NCBI GenBank assembly: GCA_965247295.1
Contig: CBDFGQ010000008.1
Coordinates: forward strand, 682,001-746,000
Direction: 5' to 3'
Length of the DNA stretch: 64,000 nucleotides
Source: CBDFGQ01 sp965247295
GTDB taxonomy: Bacteria > Chloroflexota > Dehalococcoidia > Lucifugimonadales > JAGWBF01
Below are positions 8,762 through 17,180 of this stretch, piece after piece. A program made the position numbers and the translations under genes. The notes under the pieces are model-generated. The model was given only the letters and a program-made list of their open reading frames with translations, ran no database searches and was not told the origin of the DNA. Each line of letters starts with the position of its first letter. Position 1 is the stretch's first letter.

Positions 8762-8780
8762 CTATCCTCCAAGAGGATAG
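8762..8780. promoter_or_regulatory. short inverted repeat upstream of the hydrolase gene
   Basis: CTATCCT / AGGATAG with a five-base loop lies 40 bp before the hydrolase start and 126 bp after the TfoX-N gene on the same strand. There is no T run. It could be an operator or an mRNA hairpin between the two genes. Confidence 0.3.
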
Positions 8781-8905
8781 TTCCACTAGAGGTGGTCTCG
8801 CCGATTCCGGGGCGGCCTGTGAGGAGTAGGACGTCTTGCCCGCTACCCGGAATGTACACGTGCCGCGCGTCCGAAGGGCTTCATCGGGCCTTCCTCTTCG
8901 AAACC

Positions 8906-9244
8906 TTATTCCGGCATCTCGCCCACCCACCCAAGCGACCGGGCCACCCAGCTTCGGGCCTGGTCTAGTTCCACCCGCCATGCCTCGGGGATGGTGACGT
9001 ACTCCTTCATCGGTCTACCCCCGGTGGGCTCGAATACGGAGGTACCCCCTTCCTCCATAAGCTCCACTCGGCCCGCCTCTGAAAGGCGTACTAAGACGGC
9101 GTTGCCGAAAAGGCCGATGAACATATTCCCGTTCACGAAGCCCGCCAGGTTGCCGAACATCGGCCGGACCTGGATTCGAGGATCGTCGGGCAGGATGGCC
9201 TGGAAGAAGACCCTGGATGCTTCGTCGGCACGGGGAAAGGACAT
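8906..9244 (-). CDS. TfoX N-terminal domain protein
   Basis: This 112-residue protein matches the TfoX_N pattern: RPMFGNLAGFVNGNMFIGLF, then VLVRLSE and, near the C terminus, PMKEYVTIPEAW. Stand-alone TfoX_N proteins are common and mostly uncharacterised; only the gammaproteobacterial two-domain TfoX is a competence regulator. ATG 9244 follows GGAGGTTAGC. It is 55 bp downstream of the DUF1116 gene and may be co-transcribed with it. Confidence 0.8.
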   Translation of the reverse strand: MSFPRADEASRVFFQAILPDDPRIQVRPMFGNLAGFVNGNMFIGLFGNAVLVRLSEAGRVELMEEGGTSVFEPTGGRPMKEYVTIPEAWRVELDQARSWVARSLGWVGEMPE

Positions 9245-9299
9245 GCTAACCTCCGGGCTTGATGTTAAGGTTCGGCCCCCCCGGAATGGTCCAAGGTCC

Positions 9300-10571
9300 C
9301 TAACGCTTACCCTCCTGAGGCCCCAGCAGTGTGTCGGCGAGGGCCTCCAGGCACTGAATAAAGCACTCCATTGGGGCCCGGACGATCCCGGCACCCACCT
9401 GACCGATGCCGGGTCGTAGGTGGGCTATCCCCGTGTTGATCACCGGGGTAATGCCCGTTTCCACCACCTTGCGGACGTCGATGCCACAGGGTATCCCTTG
9501 GAAATCGAGGGTGGGTATGGGTAGATTTGGGTTCCGGCCGACGGTGATCTCTCCCATCTCCCTGGTGTAGTTGACGGCGTCCTGGAAGGTGCCCGCTCCC
9601 ACGAAGCCCGCAACGGCAGGCGCGGCTCCCATGGCGAAGCCACCCACCCCCATCGTCTCTAAAATGGAGCTGTCCCCCAGGTCGGGGTTGGCGTCGTCCG
9701 CCGTGAAGCCTGCAAAGTAGAGGCCCTGGGGCATCAACGCCGGCGCTGTGTACCACCGGTCACCCGTGCCGCCGGCCCGAATCCCGAACTCTTTACCGTT
9801 GCGGCTCATCGCCCACACCACGGTAGACCCCGGAATCTGGCCCAGCGGGTCCACGGTCGCCTTGGCCGCCGCCATCCCCAAATTAAGAAAAGCCTGGTCG
9901 TTGCTGACCAGGTAGTCCATTATCTCCCCAAGGGTGTCACCAGCTGACGAGGCACGAGAGAGGTGTGGAGCAAGCTCACGAATAAAAATGGAGGTGGCGG
10001 CCACATTGCGCTGGTGCAGCTCGTCCCCCATGCTCAGGGCCCTGGCCATGATGGGCCGTAGCTCGATACCGCCCGCGCGCTGGACGGCGGCTCTCAGCGC
10101 TGGAGCCAGGGTTTCCCGCATCCACACAAGTCTCTCGATAACCTGCTCATCGTTGGCCCCAAAGCGGAGGACCTTTCCTAGCCCCTCGTTGATAGTACAA
10201 TATGCCCTGTTACCAAAGGTCCTGTTCTCCACCACGAACACGGGCATCGAAGGGCTGGTGATTCCAGTCATTGGCCCTACTGCATTGAAACCGTGATTGG
10301 GCTGGAACTGTACTTCACCACCCTTCGCCAGCGCCTCGGCGTCACTGTCGGTACCCGCCCACCCCTCGTACCGCAGGGCACCCAGAACGGCTGCACGCAT
10401 GGGGCCGCACATCTCGTCCCAAGGAATGGGTGGACCCGCGTGGAGCAAGACCCCATCTCGCAGCTCTGGAATCGCATCGGCCGCGGGTACGACGTCCAGC
10501 AGCACCGGGTCAGCGTCTATGAGGCGCCTCAGTGCCGTCTCATTGGCCCCGTCGATGTCTAGCTGCGCCAT
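9300..10571 (-). CDS. allG: DUF1116 protein, AllG/YlbE-like (oxamic transcarbamylase subunit homologue)
   Basis: This 423-residue DUF1116 protein has an N-terminal region with LLHAGPPIPWDEMCGPMRAA, then GITSPSMPVFVVEN, GKVLRFGAND and HQRNVAATSIFIRELAPHL, and a Gly/Ala-rich C terminus. In E. coli three proteins, FdrA (AllF), YlbE (AllG) and YlbF (AllH), form oxamic transcarbamylase, which converts oxalurate plus phosphate to oxamate and carbamoyl phosphate. All three homologues are present here in one operon. Paralogues exist in organisms that do not degrade allantoin, and no carbamate kinase or allantoinase is nearby, so the reaction is uncertain. It starts four bases after the preceding 69-residue gene. 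Confidence 0.75.
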   Translation of the reverse strand: MAQLDIDGANETALRRLIDADPVLLDVVPAADAIPELRDGVLLHAGPPIPWDEMCGPMRAAVLGALRYEGWAGTDSDAEALAKGGEVQFQPNHGFNAVGPMTGITSPSMPVFVVENRTFGNRAYCTINEGLGKVLRFGANDEQVIERLVWMRETLAPALRAAVQRAGGIELRPIMARALSMGDELHQRNVAATSIFIRELAPHLSRASSAGDTLGEIMDYLVSNDQAFLNLGMAAAKATVDPLGQIPGSTVVWAMSRNGKEFGIRAGGTGDRWYTAPALMPQGLYFAGFTADDANPDLGDSSILETMGVGGFAMGAAPAVAGFVGAGTFQDAVNYTREMGEITVGRNPNLPIPTLDFQGIPCGIDVRKVVETGITPVINTGIAHLRPGIGQVGAGIVRAPMECFIQCLEALADTLLGPQEGKR

Positions 10572-10574
10572 CGG

Positions 10575-10784
10575 TCAGCCATCCGTAACGTTCTGGTTTC
10601 TGGGCCTCCTACCGGCGTTCAGCCGTCGCAGCAGCTGGACGAGCCGTGGGTCACCTCCGGCGGGCGGCTTCCAGTCCAGATGCACTACCGGGACACCGTG
10701 GCGCTCCAGCGTCGCCGCAAATAGCTCAAGCCCAATGTTGATGACCTTGAGCTCACAACCCAGAAACTCTTTCTCCACTGTCAC
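10575..10784 (-). CDS. 69-residue protein between FdrA-like and DUF1116 genes
   Basis: This small protein has a core reading LKVINIGLELFAATLERHG followed by VPVVHLDWKPPAGGD. From memory, a segment of this type occurs at the start of DUF1116 proteins or as a separate short gene in fdrA clusters, so I read it as a detached piece of the DUF1116 or FdrA subunit. The GTG start at 10784 overlaps the FdrA-like stop by four bases and the stop lies three bases before the DUF1116 start, which implies translational coupling. Confidence 0.7.
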   Translation of the reverse strand: MTVEKEFLGCELKVINIGLELFAATLERHGVPVVHLDWKPPAGGDPRLVQLLRRLNAGRRPRNQNVTDG

Positions 10785-12364
10785 CCTTCGCCGTACCCTC
10801 CTACTAATCCGAGGTCGCCTCGGCTGAGGGCCGCAGCGATCCTCACGGCCTGAACGTTACTGGACACAACCACGGCGCCCGTCGATGTGAGCTGGGCCTG
10901 TTGCACATCCAGGAATTGTGGGTCGCCGGCCGTGCCGGACAGTACCACCACACAGGCGAGGCCTCGACCCTCCCTAGACGCCACCTCTTGGGCCTCCTTC
11001 AGCGCCGGCGCCAGCTCCGAGGCCGGGTCGGGATGGGCTCCATGCCCGAGCATGACATCGAGGAGGAGAATGCCAACGTCGGGCTTGGCCGCCTCACGGA
11101 CTAGCTGTTCGCTCCTCTGTCTGTAGTCGATCATGGGATGTGGCCTGCCCACGGTGAAGCGGTCGTCCCCAAGATCAACCAGCTGGTGACCGCGTTCTGC
11201 CTGTCCGCCGTCGAGGGGCCGGACACCTGGCAGCTCCAGATTGGCGTAGAGGGGTTCGCTTAACAGATCACGCAGCAGTAGCAGCCCTTCATAGCAGAGC
11301 GTACCCCCTGAGTAGAGGCCCCGAATACCCCGCCATCCCGAGGAGAGTCGGGCGTTTATCGCCTCTATCCGGTCCCAAGGCGGAGGCGGGACCGCCTGCC
11401 GGCGAGCCGAGGGCTCGACTCCGAGCAGGCTGAGCACCCTCAATGCGGTGCCCTCCAGATTAGATTCTACAAACGTGTTCGGACTGTCTCCCACGTCGTC
11501 GACCGCGCCTAGAAAGCAGATTACGCATGGCTTGGACCCCTGCCGGGCAGCTGTGAGTACCCGACCGCGGGTGGCCGGGCCCGGTGGCTTGGAAATCAGG
11601 ACGATGAGCTCGGTCCGAGGGTCGGCTTCCAGGGCGCGAAGCCCCTCCAGCATCATCGCGCCTCCCACCCGGTCGTCCAGGTCACGGCTCCCCACCCCCA
11701 GGGCCTGCGAGACCCCCTCACCACCCGCGGCCAGCAGGCACATGACCTGCTGAAGTCCCGTGCCAGAGGCGGATACCAGTCCAACCCGCCCCGGCGGCAC
11801 CACGTTGGCAAAACCTAGGGGTACATCGTTGATCACGGCGGTGCCGCAATCTGGGCCCAGCATGAAGACACCCATCTCCAGGGCCCGGTGCTTTAGCTCT
11901 ACCTCCTCCTCTATGGAGACGTTGTCACTGAACAGCAGCACGTTCAGCCCGCGGTCGATTGCCTTACCAGCCTCGTAGGCCGCGTACAGCCCCGGCACCG
12001 ATATCAGCGCCAGGTTCGCATCGGGTAGGATCCCCAAGGCGCCATCCAGAGTATGCGGCCGGTGCTCCGTCTGGCCACCCCGACCAGCATACTCTGACTC
12101 CAGTATCTTCCGAGCCCGAGCCGTTATCTCATCTTCTTGCTCGGGCGATGATACGCACAGGGAGACTATGAGGTCGTTGGGGCTTACGTCCCCAAGGGAC
12201 GCGACCGTGAGCCCCGCACTCTCTAGCAAACCCACGTTGTTTTCCGTGCCCATGACGACCGTCGCCTGCTGGACGCCGTCCATGCTCTCCAGCTCCCGGG
12301 AGAGGCGCATCAGCACCACGGAATCCCGGTACGTATTCCTGAATATCAGATGCTTCGTGGTCAC
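10781..12364 (-). CDS. fdrA: FdrA-like acyl-CoA synthetase-fold protein, AllF-like
   Basis: The 527-residue protein has the two-lobed succinyl-CoA-synthetase-like architecture of FdrA: an N-terminal CoA-binding-like region with GTENNVGLLE and the LGPDCGTAVINDVPLGFANVV segment, RVGLVSASGTGLQQVMCLLA, a switch-like SKPPGPATRGRVL stretch, and a C-terminal ligase-CoA-like domain with DVMLGHGAHPDPA and VVVLSGTAGDPQ. GTG 12364 is chosen because GTGA overlaps the stop of the upstream gene and the protein then begins with TTKHLIFRNTYRDSV, typical for FdrA. It is the second gene of the AllH-AllF-AllG-like operon. Confidence 0.85.
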   Translation of the reverse strand: MTTKHLIFRNTYRDSVVLMRLSRELESMDGVQQATVVMGTENNVGLLESAGLTVASLGDVSPNDLIVSLCVSSPEQEDEITARARKILESEYAGRGGQTEHRPHTLDGALGILPDANLALISVPGLYAAYEAGKAIDRGLNVLLFSDNVSIEEEVELKHRALEMGVFMLGPDCGTAVINDVPLGFANVVPPGRVGLVSASGTGLQQVMCLLAAGGEGVSQALGVGSRDLDDRVGGAMMLEGLRALEADPRTELIVLISKPPGPATRGRVLTAARQGSKPCVICFLGAVDDVGDSPNTFVESNLEGTALRVLSLLGVEPSARRQAVPPPPWDRIEAINARLSSGWRGIRGLYSGGTLCYEGLLLLRDLLSEPLYANLELPGVRPLDGGQAERGHQLVDLGDDRFTVGRPHPMIDYRQRSEQLVREAAKPDVGILLLDVMLGHGAHPDPASELAPALKEAQEVASREGRGLACVVVLSGTAGDPQFLDVQQAQLTSTGAVVVSSNVQAVRIAAALSRGDLGLVGGYGEG

Positions 12365-13383
12365 GTCTGGACCCGCCCAACCCAACCGCAGTGCCCTGCC
12401 ACGTAGTGGGTGCGGCTGGCCTCCCACCCATCCCTGAGGCGTATCGCTAGATGTGTCCCCAGGAGGACCCCAACAAGGCAGTCCCATCCAGAGGTATGGC
12501 CGGTCCTCGCCACCGCCAGGGCGACGCCGATAGGGCTTTGGGTATTACCGGGCTGGAGAAGCGCCTGGACCAGGCGATGCACGGCGGCTGCAGCCACTCC
12601 GCCCGCAGCCTGGAGCAATAGCGCGGCGCTTATGGCCGTGGTCCCGTCGGCGGCTTGTCGCGAGATCGACCCCCTGATGATAGCGGCGACGCCCTCTAAT
12701 TCCTTTGCGGCGCCGCCGGCCGCGCCGACCGTAGAGATGAGCCCCACCATCATGCCGCCGAGGAGGTCATCTCCGGACGGGGTGAGGCCGGGACCGAGGC
12801 CGACCAGCCTCCGGACCGCCCCGTCAACCTCGCCCTCATCACGGGAGTATGCGCCCCTCACGAGGGCCGCCATAGCCGGCAGGGCGACGTGAGCGACGGG
12901 ACTGTCGCACCACAGGGTGACCGGACGCCCTGCCGCCAGGTCCTCGGCGCTCGGGAGGAAGGGCGCCAATCCCCCATCGGGGGCATACGTTGCGATACCA
13001 TGGACCAACATCCGCAGGCGTTCCAGAATTTCGTCAGAGCAGGCCGAGATGGTAATAGCCGGTGGTACCCAGGCGGTCGCACCCGCCATGCGTAGCAGGA
13101 CCCCCTCGCCCAGGGTGAAGCCCCCTTCCTCCAAACGGAGGGGCATGCCCTCCTTTATGCCCAGCGCCTCGATATTGATGGACCACGGAAACCGGGCCTT
13201 CAGCGTGAGGGGGCCATCGTCGAGGGACTGGTCGCCAATACACATCACTCCGCCCTCCATTCCCAGGGCGTAGCAGGAGCGGCGGAACGTGGCCATCACC
13301 TCGCCGCATAGCCCGGAGGCGGGCGACCCCTCCAGAAGGCCGGCACCGTAGGAAGTGACCTGATAGACTCGACGGGCAGTCAA
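12361..13383 (-). CDS. allH: DUF2877 protein, AllH/YlbF-like
   Basis: This 340-residue DUF2877 protein contains the hallmark LVGLGPGLTPSGDDLLGGMM at about 207-226 and a C-terminal GHTSGWDCLVGVLLG. E. coli AllH (YlbF) is the third subunit of oxamic transcarbamylase, and this gene is the first of the operon, overlapping the FdrA-like gene by four bases. The TTG at 13383 is preceded by AAGG six bases upstream; this start is less certain than the product. Confidence 0.8.
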   Translation of the reverse strand: MTARRVYQVTSYGAGLLEGSPASGLCGEVMATFRRSCYALGMEGGVMCIGDQSLDDGPLTLKARFPWSINIEALGIKEGMPLRLEEGGFTLGEGVLLRMAGATAWVPPAITISACSDEILERLRMLVHGIATYAPDGGLAPFLPSAEDLAAGRPVTLWCDSPVAHVALPAMAALVRGAYSRDEGEVDGAVRRLVGLGPGLTPSGDDLLGGMMVGLISTVGAAGGAAKELEGVAAIIRGSISRQAADGTTAISAALLLQAAGGVAAAAVHRLVQALLQPGNTQSPIGVALAVARTGHTSGWDCLVGVLLGTHLAIRLRDGWEASRTHYVAGHCGWVGRVQT

Positions 13384-13731
13384 TATATACCTTAATATAT
13401 GTCCAGTTGACCTCTAGGTTCCTCGCTTATTGGTCACAGGGCCGGCCCGAGTTCCACCGGAAATGGGCACGGCAATTATAGGTGAAACGTCCCCGCAATA
13501 CCACTCTCCGACCGGCGCGTAGGCGGTCGACGGCTTCACCACGTCCATTACCCGCCTGGGTAGCCCGGAGCAGTGTCCACGCTCCAGGTTGTATTGATAC
13601 GATAATATAAAGGTAGGCAAGGATCTAAAGAACGAGAGTGTGAGGAGCCTGCAGGGCGATTGACCGGTCTCGCCTGCCGGTCCGAAGGGCGTGGAGCGCG
13701 GCAGGACACCACCTGAGAAGAGGGAGGACCA
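13384..13731. other. divergent intergenic region, no gene seen
   Basis: This 348-bp interval separates the AllH-like gene (minus strand) from the DUF4287 gene (plus strand). It is AT-rich only near 13384-13400 (TATATACCTTAATATAT) and near 13590-13612 (GATACGATAATATAAAGG), which could be -10 regions for the two directions; neither has a good -35. No RNA gene or repeat was recognised. Confidence 0.4.
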
Positions 13732-14289
13732 ATGAATGGGAGTTCCAAATCCCAGAAAACCCGCCGCATCAGTGACGCGGCGGTTGAGGCAAAAACGGGC
13801 AAGGACTGGCGGCAGTGGTTCGCCATCCTGGATGAGGGCGGCGCCCAGAGCATGAGCCACAGGGAGATAGCCAGGTACCTTCGCGAGGAGCAGAAGGTCC
13901 CAGCCTGGTGGAGCCAGATGGTAGCCAACGTTTATGAACAGGACCTCGGGACGCGGGAGAAGCACCAGATGCCCGAGGGCTATCAGATAAGCGTAAGCGT
14001 GACCCTGGATGCTTCCATAGATAGCGTTTACCGTTGCTGGAAGGAAGACGACATACGAGGCCGCTGGCTTACCGGTGAAAATATCGCCGTCCGTAAGGCG
14101 ACCCCCAGTAAATCCATGCGAATCACCTGGAGCGACGGGCGGACCAGTGTCGATGTGAACTTTTACAGCAAGGGAGATTCCAGGAGCCAGGTCGTGGTGC
14201 AACATAGCAAGCTGGCCGACGTGGAAAGGGCCGAGATGATGAAGCTCTACTGGCGGGAGGCGTTAGTGCGGCTAAAAGGGGTGTTATGA
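13732..14289 (+). CDS. DUF4287 / SRPBCC (AHSA1-like) fusion protein
   Basis: This 185-residue protein carries at about 15-70 the DUF4287 pattern (TGKDWRQWFAILDE, SMSHREIARYLREE, PAWWSQMVANVYEQ). From about 83 on it has an AHSA1/SRPBCC-like beta domain (VSVTLDASIDSVYRCW, RWLTGE, MRITWSDG, VVQHSKL, WREALVRLKGVL). Such proteins are widespread, small and cytoplasmic, and their role is unknown. ATG 13732 follows GAGGGAGGACCA. It is convergent with the response regulator at 14315. Confidence 0.85.
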   Translation: MNGSSKSQKTRRISDAAVEAKTGKDWRQWFAILDEGGAQSMSHREIARYLREEQKVPAWWSQMVANVYEQDLGTREKHQMPEGYQISVSVTLDASIDSVYRCWKEDDIRGRWLTGENIAVRKATPSKSMRITWSDGRTSVDVNFYSKGDSRSQVVVQHSKLADVERAEMMKLYWREALVRLKGVL

Positions 14290-14314
14290 AGACTTGGAAA
14301 TGGACATGGTCCCG

Positions 14315-14968
14315 TTACAGTTTTATGATCCCCCTTTGCATGGCCTGAGTCACTGCCTGAGTCCGGTCCTTCACATCCAGCTTTTGGAATATGTTTGCCA
14401 CGTGAGTTTTCACCGTGCTTTCGCTGATATACAGGGAAGCTCCGATCTCCTTGTTGGCGGCGCCCCCAGCCATCAGCCGCAGCACCTCGACTTCCCTTCC
14501 TGACAGGACGTCCACGCCCGAGGCAGAGGAGGCCTGGCGGGAAAGCTGGGCGAAGCGGTCCAAGACCCTGGCAGCCACACCGGGCTGAATTAGGGACTCG
14601 CCCCTGTGAACGGCCCTCACGGCCTGGAATAGCTCATCGCGGGAGGCGTCTTTTAGCAAGTAGCCCTTGGCTCCAGCCTCGATCGCGTCGAAAATGTATT
14701 CATCGCTGTCGAAGGTGGTCAGTACGATGAATCTCACCTGGGGGTCCTCGGCTGCTATGCGACGCATCGCCTCTACCCCGTCCAGCTCGGGCATCCGGAG
14801 GTCCATGAGGATGACCTCCGGATGCAGCTCCCGCGCCCTCTCCACGGCTTCCAGGCCGTTGCTGGCTTCCCCCACCACGGCCATATCCCTCTGTCTTCCC
14901 AGCATGGTGGCGAGCCCATCCCGCACCACGGTGTGGTCGTCAACGATCAGCACCTTAATTGGTTCCAT
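14315..14968 (-). CDS. NarL/FixJ-family response regulator
   Basis: This 217-residue protein has a receiver domain with a phospho-acceptor Asp in VILMDLRMPELDG (residue 56 from this start), LTTF and LLKDAS, then a LuxR HTH (GGAANKEIGASLYIS, ESTVKTHVANIFQKLDV). ATG 14968 lies nine bases after AGGAGG; a GTG two codons upstream is too close to that site. It is the third gene of an operon with a solute-binding lipoprotein and a Cache-PAS kinase, and is presumably activated by that kinase. Confidence 0.9.
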   Translation of the reverse strand: MEPIKVLIVDDHTVVRDGLATMLGRQRDMAVVGEASNGLEAVERARELHPEVILMDLRMPELDGVEAMRRIAAEDPQVRFIVLTTFDSDEYIFDAIEAGAKGYLLKDASRDELFQAVRAVHRGESLIQPGVAARVLDRFAQLSRQASSASGVDVLSGREVEVLRLMAGGAANKEIGASLYISESTVKTHVANIFQKLDVKDRTQAVTQAMQRGIIKL

Positions 14969-15009
14969 GGCCACAGCCCTCCTCCGGCAAGGTCCGTTTA
15001 CCGCCTAGG

Positions 15010-17160
15010 CTACGTTATGGGTATTATTACCTCGACCACCGCACCCTTGCCATTCTGGCCAGTTACTGAGAGAGTGCCCCCCAGCAGCGTGGCCCGCTGT
15101 TCCATGCCGGTCAATCCAAAGCCCCTGCCTTCACCCCTTGCCTTCACTCCGTCCACGTCGAAACCCACGCCGTTATCCTTAACCTTCAGACGCACGGATT
15201 CGGGACTGAAGGACATATCCACTTTTACCTCCGTCGCCCCGGCATGCCGGCGCACGTTGGTGAGGGATTCCTGGCAGATTCGAAAGATGGCCGTCTGAAC
15301 ATCGGGAGGCAGATCACGACGCACTCCAGAAACGCTGAAGGAGGCCGCCACCGGGCCGCCGGCCGAGAACAGGTCCACCTCCTCCTGCAGGGCTGCGTCC
15401 AATGAGTGCCTCTCCAGCGCATGGGGTAGCAGCCCCCACATCGAGCGCCTGGCTTCCTGGAGGCTTTCCCTGGCCAGGCTCTTGGCCCGGTCCAGGTGGT
15501 CCCCTAACTCAGCGGTGCTCCCGTCCGACACCTGGTCTGCCGCCTCAAGCTGGAGGATGATCCCCGTGAACCCCTGGGCGAGGGTGTCGTGTATCTCCCT
15601 GGCCATCCGGTTTCGCTCCTCCAGCACGGCTAGATCACGCCCCTGTTCCTCCATCAGCTTCCGCTCGGTGATGTCCCGGACCAGCCCCTGTATCCTTCGT
15701 TCTCCGGTGCCGTCCAAGTCAGACTGTCTGCTCGCTGTAAGCAGGCAGTCCATGACCGTTCCGTCCCGCTTCAGCATTTTCACCTCGAAGTCCATGATAG
15801 ACCCGTGCTTGGCTATTTCCTCACGGAACGTCTCCCGGTCCGCGGGGTCGGCATATCGGTCCCCCACCTTGGAGCCGGTGGCCTCCTGCCGGGTGAAGCC
15901 GAAGAGGTCCAGGGCGGCCTGGTTAGTATCCACGACTATACCATTTTGGGCGATGAAGATGGCGTCCCTGGACTGCTCGAAAACGGCGCGGTACCGCTCC
16001 TCACTCGCGGAGAGATCCCTGGTCCGGTCGGCCACCCGCTGCTCCAGATGCTCGTATGATTCTTGAAGTTGGGCCGCCATGAGATTGAACTCCCTAGCCA
16101 ATTCCTCAATCTCATCTCCGGATGTCGCCGTTATGGTCTGGCCAAAATTCTCCCTGGCCACCTCTCTAGCGCCGACTATGAGGGCCTCCACGGGGCGCAT
16201 AATCCGCCTGAGCCCGACAATGACAATTAAGACCGGCACCGCCACCCCCAGAGCCAGTAGCAAAATCAAGAATCGCTGGTAACCTCGGCTACCGCTGGTC
16301 AGAGCAGACCAACTCTCCTCGGTTATGAGGCTCCAGGGCGTTCCACGCACCGGAGCGAAGCCGGCGACTATGTTCCCGCCTTCAAAATCCCGGGTCCGGA
16401 TGGCACCCACCTGTCCGTCTAATACCTGCTGCACCACTGGTTGGGTGGAGAAGTCCTCGCCGATGCGATCGGTGTCAGAGTGATAGATCACCCGACCATC
16501 ACCATCTACCAGGTAGGTAGTGCCACTTTCCCCAATGCGTAGCTTCACAATTCCCCCGTAGAAAGCACTGGCGGCTGTTGCGCTCAGACTAAACATACCA
16601 ACCACGGACCCTAAAAACGCGCGCTGGTCTCCAATGACGGGCACAGCGACGATAATAACCCCTGCCTCTTGTGATCCAGCATTGATGATGTTTGAGAAGA
16701 TGGGCCTCGGAGAGCGAATCATCTGACGAAAGTGGCTACGGTCAGACCAGTCCTGCCCCAGAAGCCCGGGCTGCTCTGGTTCGGCGGCCACGACCGTCCC
16801 AGAGATATCGAGAACGAGCACGCCGCTGTCGAAGACCACTAATTGTCTGCTGGCCTGCCTGAGGGCATCATGCTGGGCAGTCGGGTCATTCTGAGAGCTA
16901 GCTACAGAACTAGCTATGTCAGCGAGGGTGTCCGTGTATTCTTCCAGATCCGTCGCTAACTGAGCGGCCGAGAGGCGGGTCAGGTCCCGGTCCCGTTCGA
17001 TCACCAATTCCTCAGTCACATCCTGGTAGGCGTAGAAGTTAACCAAGGCCACTGCGACCAGGATGATCGCCGTGGGCACGAAGAACCAGGCAATGGCCCT
17101 GACACGCAGGCTCCGCTTCGACTGGCTCAGGGCTCTTCTCCATCGGATTCCTGACAGCAC
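15010..17160 (-). CDS. Cache-HAMP-PAS sensor histidine kinase (NarL type)
   Basis: This kinase of about 716 residues has a first membrane helix near 22-46, an extracytoplasmic double-Cache domain (TYLVDGDGRVIYHSD is a typical strand), a second helix near 290-310, HAMP (RRIMRPVEALIVGAREVA), a PAS domain (YRAVFEQSRDAIFIAQNG), a HisKA_3 H-box REIHDTLAQ, and a HATPase with DNGVGFD and GFGLTGMEQRA. GTG 17160 follows GGAGGTAGGAGGG and lies 20 bp after the lipoprotein stop; the longer frame would overlap that gene. The organisation suggests that the solute-binding lipoprotein presents a ligand to the Cache domain, which is an inference from gene order. Confidence 0.85.
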   Translation of the reverse strand: MLSGIRWRRALSQSKRSLRVRAIAWFFVPTAIILVAVALVNFYAYQDVTEELVIERDRDLTRLSAAQLATDLEEYTDTLADIASSVASSQNDPTAQHDALRQASRQLVVFDSGVLVLDISGTVVAAEPEQPGLLGQDWSDRSHFRQMIRSPRPIFSNIINAGSQEAGVIIVAVPVIGDQRAFLGSVVGMFSLSATAASAFYGGIVKLRIGESGTTYLVDGDGRVIYHSDTDRIGEDFSTQPVVQQVLDGQVGAIRTRDFEGGNIVAGFAPVRGTPWSLITEESWSALTSGSRGYQRFLILLLALGVAVPVLIVIVGLRRIMRPVEALIVGAREVARENFGQTITATSGDEIEELAREFNLMAAQLQESYEHLEQRVADRTRDLSASEERYRAVFEQSRDAIFIAQNGIVVDTNQAALDLFGFTRQEATGSKVGDRYADPADRETFREEIAKHGSIMDFEVKMLKRDGTVMDCLLTASRQSDLDGTGERRIQGLVRDITERKLMEEQGRDLAVLEERNRMAREIHDTLAQGFTGIILQLEAADQVSDGSTAELGDHLDRAKSLARESLQEARRSMWGLLPHALERHSLDAALQEEVDLFSAGGPVAASFSVSGVRRDLPPDVQTAIFRICQESLTNVRRHAGATEVKVDMSFSPESVRLKVKDNGVGFDVDGVKARGEGRGFGLTGMEQRATLLGGTLSVTGQNGKGAVVEVIIPIT

Positions 17161-17180
17161 GAGCCCTCCTACCTCCTCCA

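Noticed and set aside
13414..14205. 264-codon minus-strand frame
   Set aside because: It mostly overlaps the DUF4287/SRPBCC gene on the other strand, which has family motifs and a good ribosome site.
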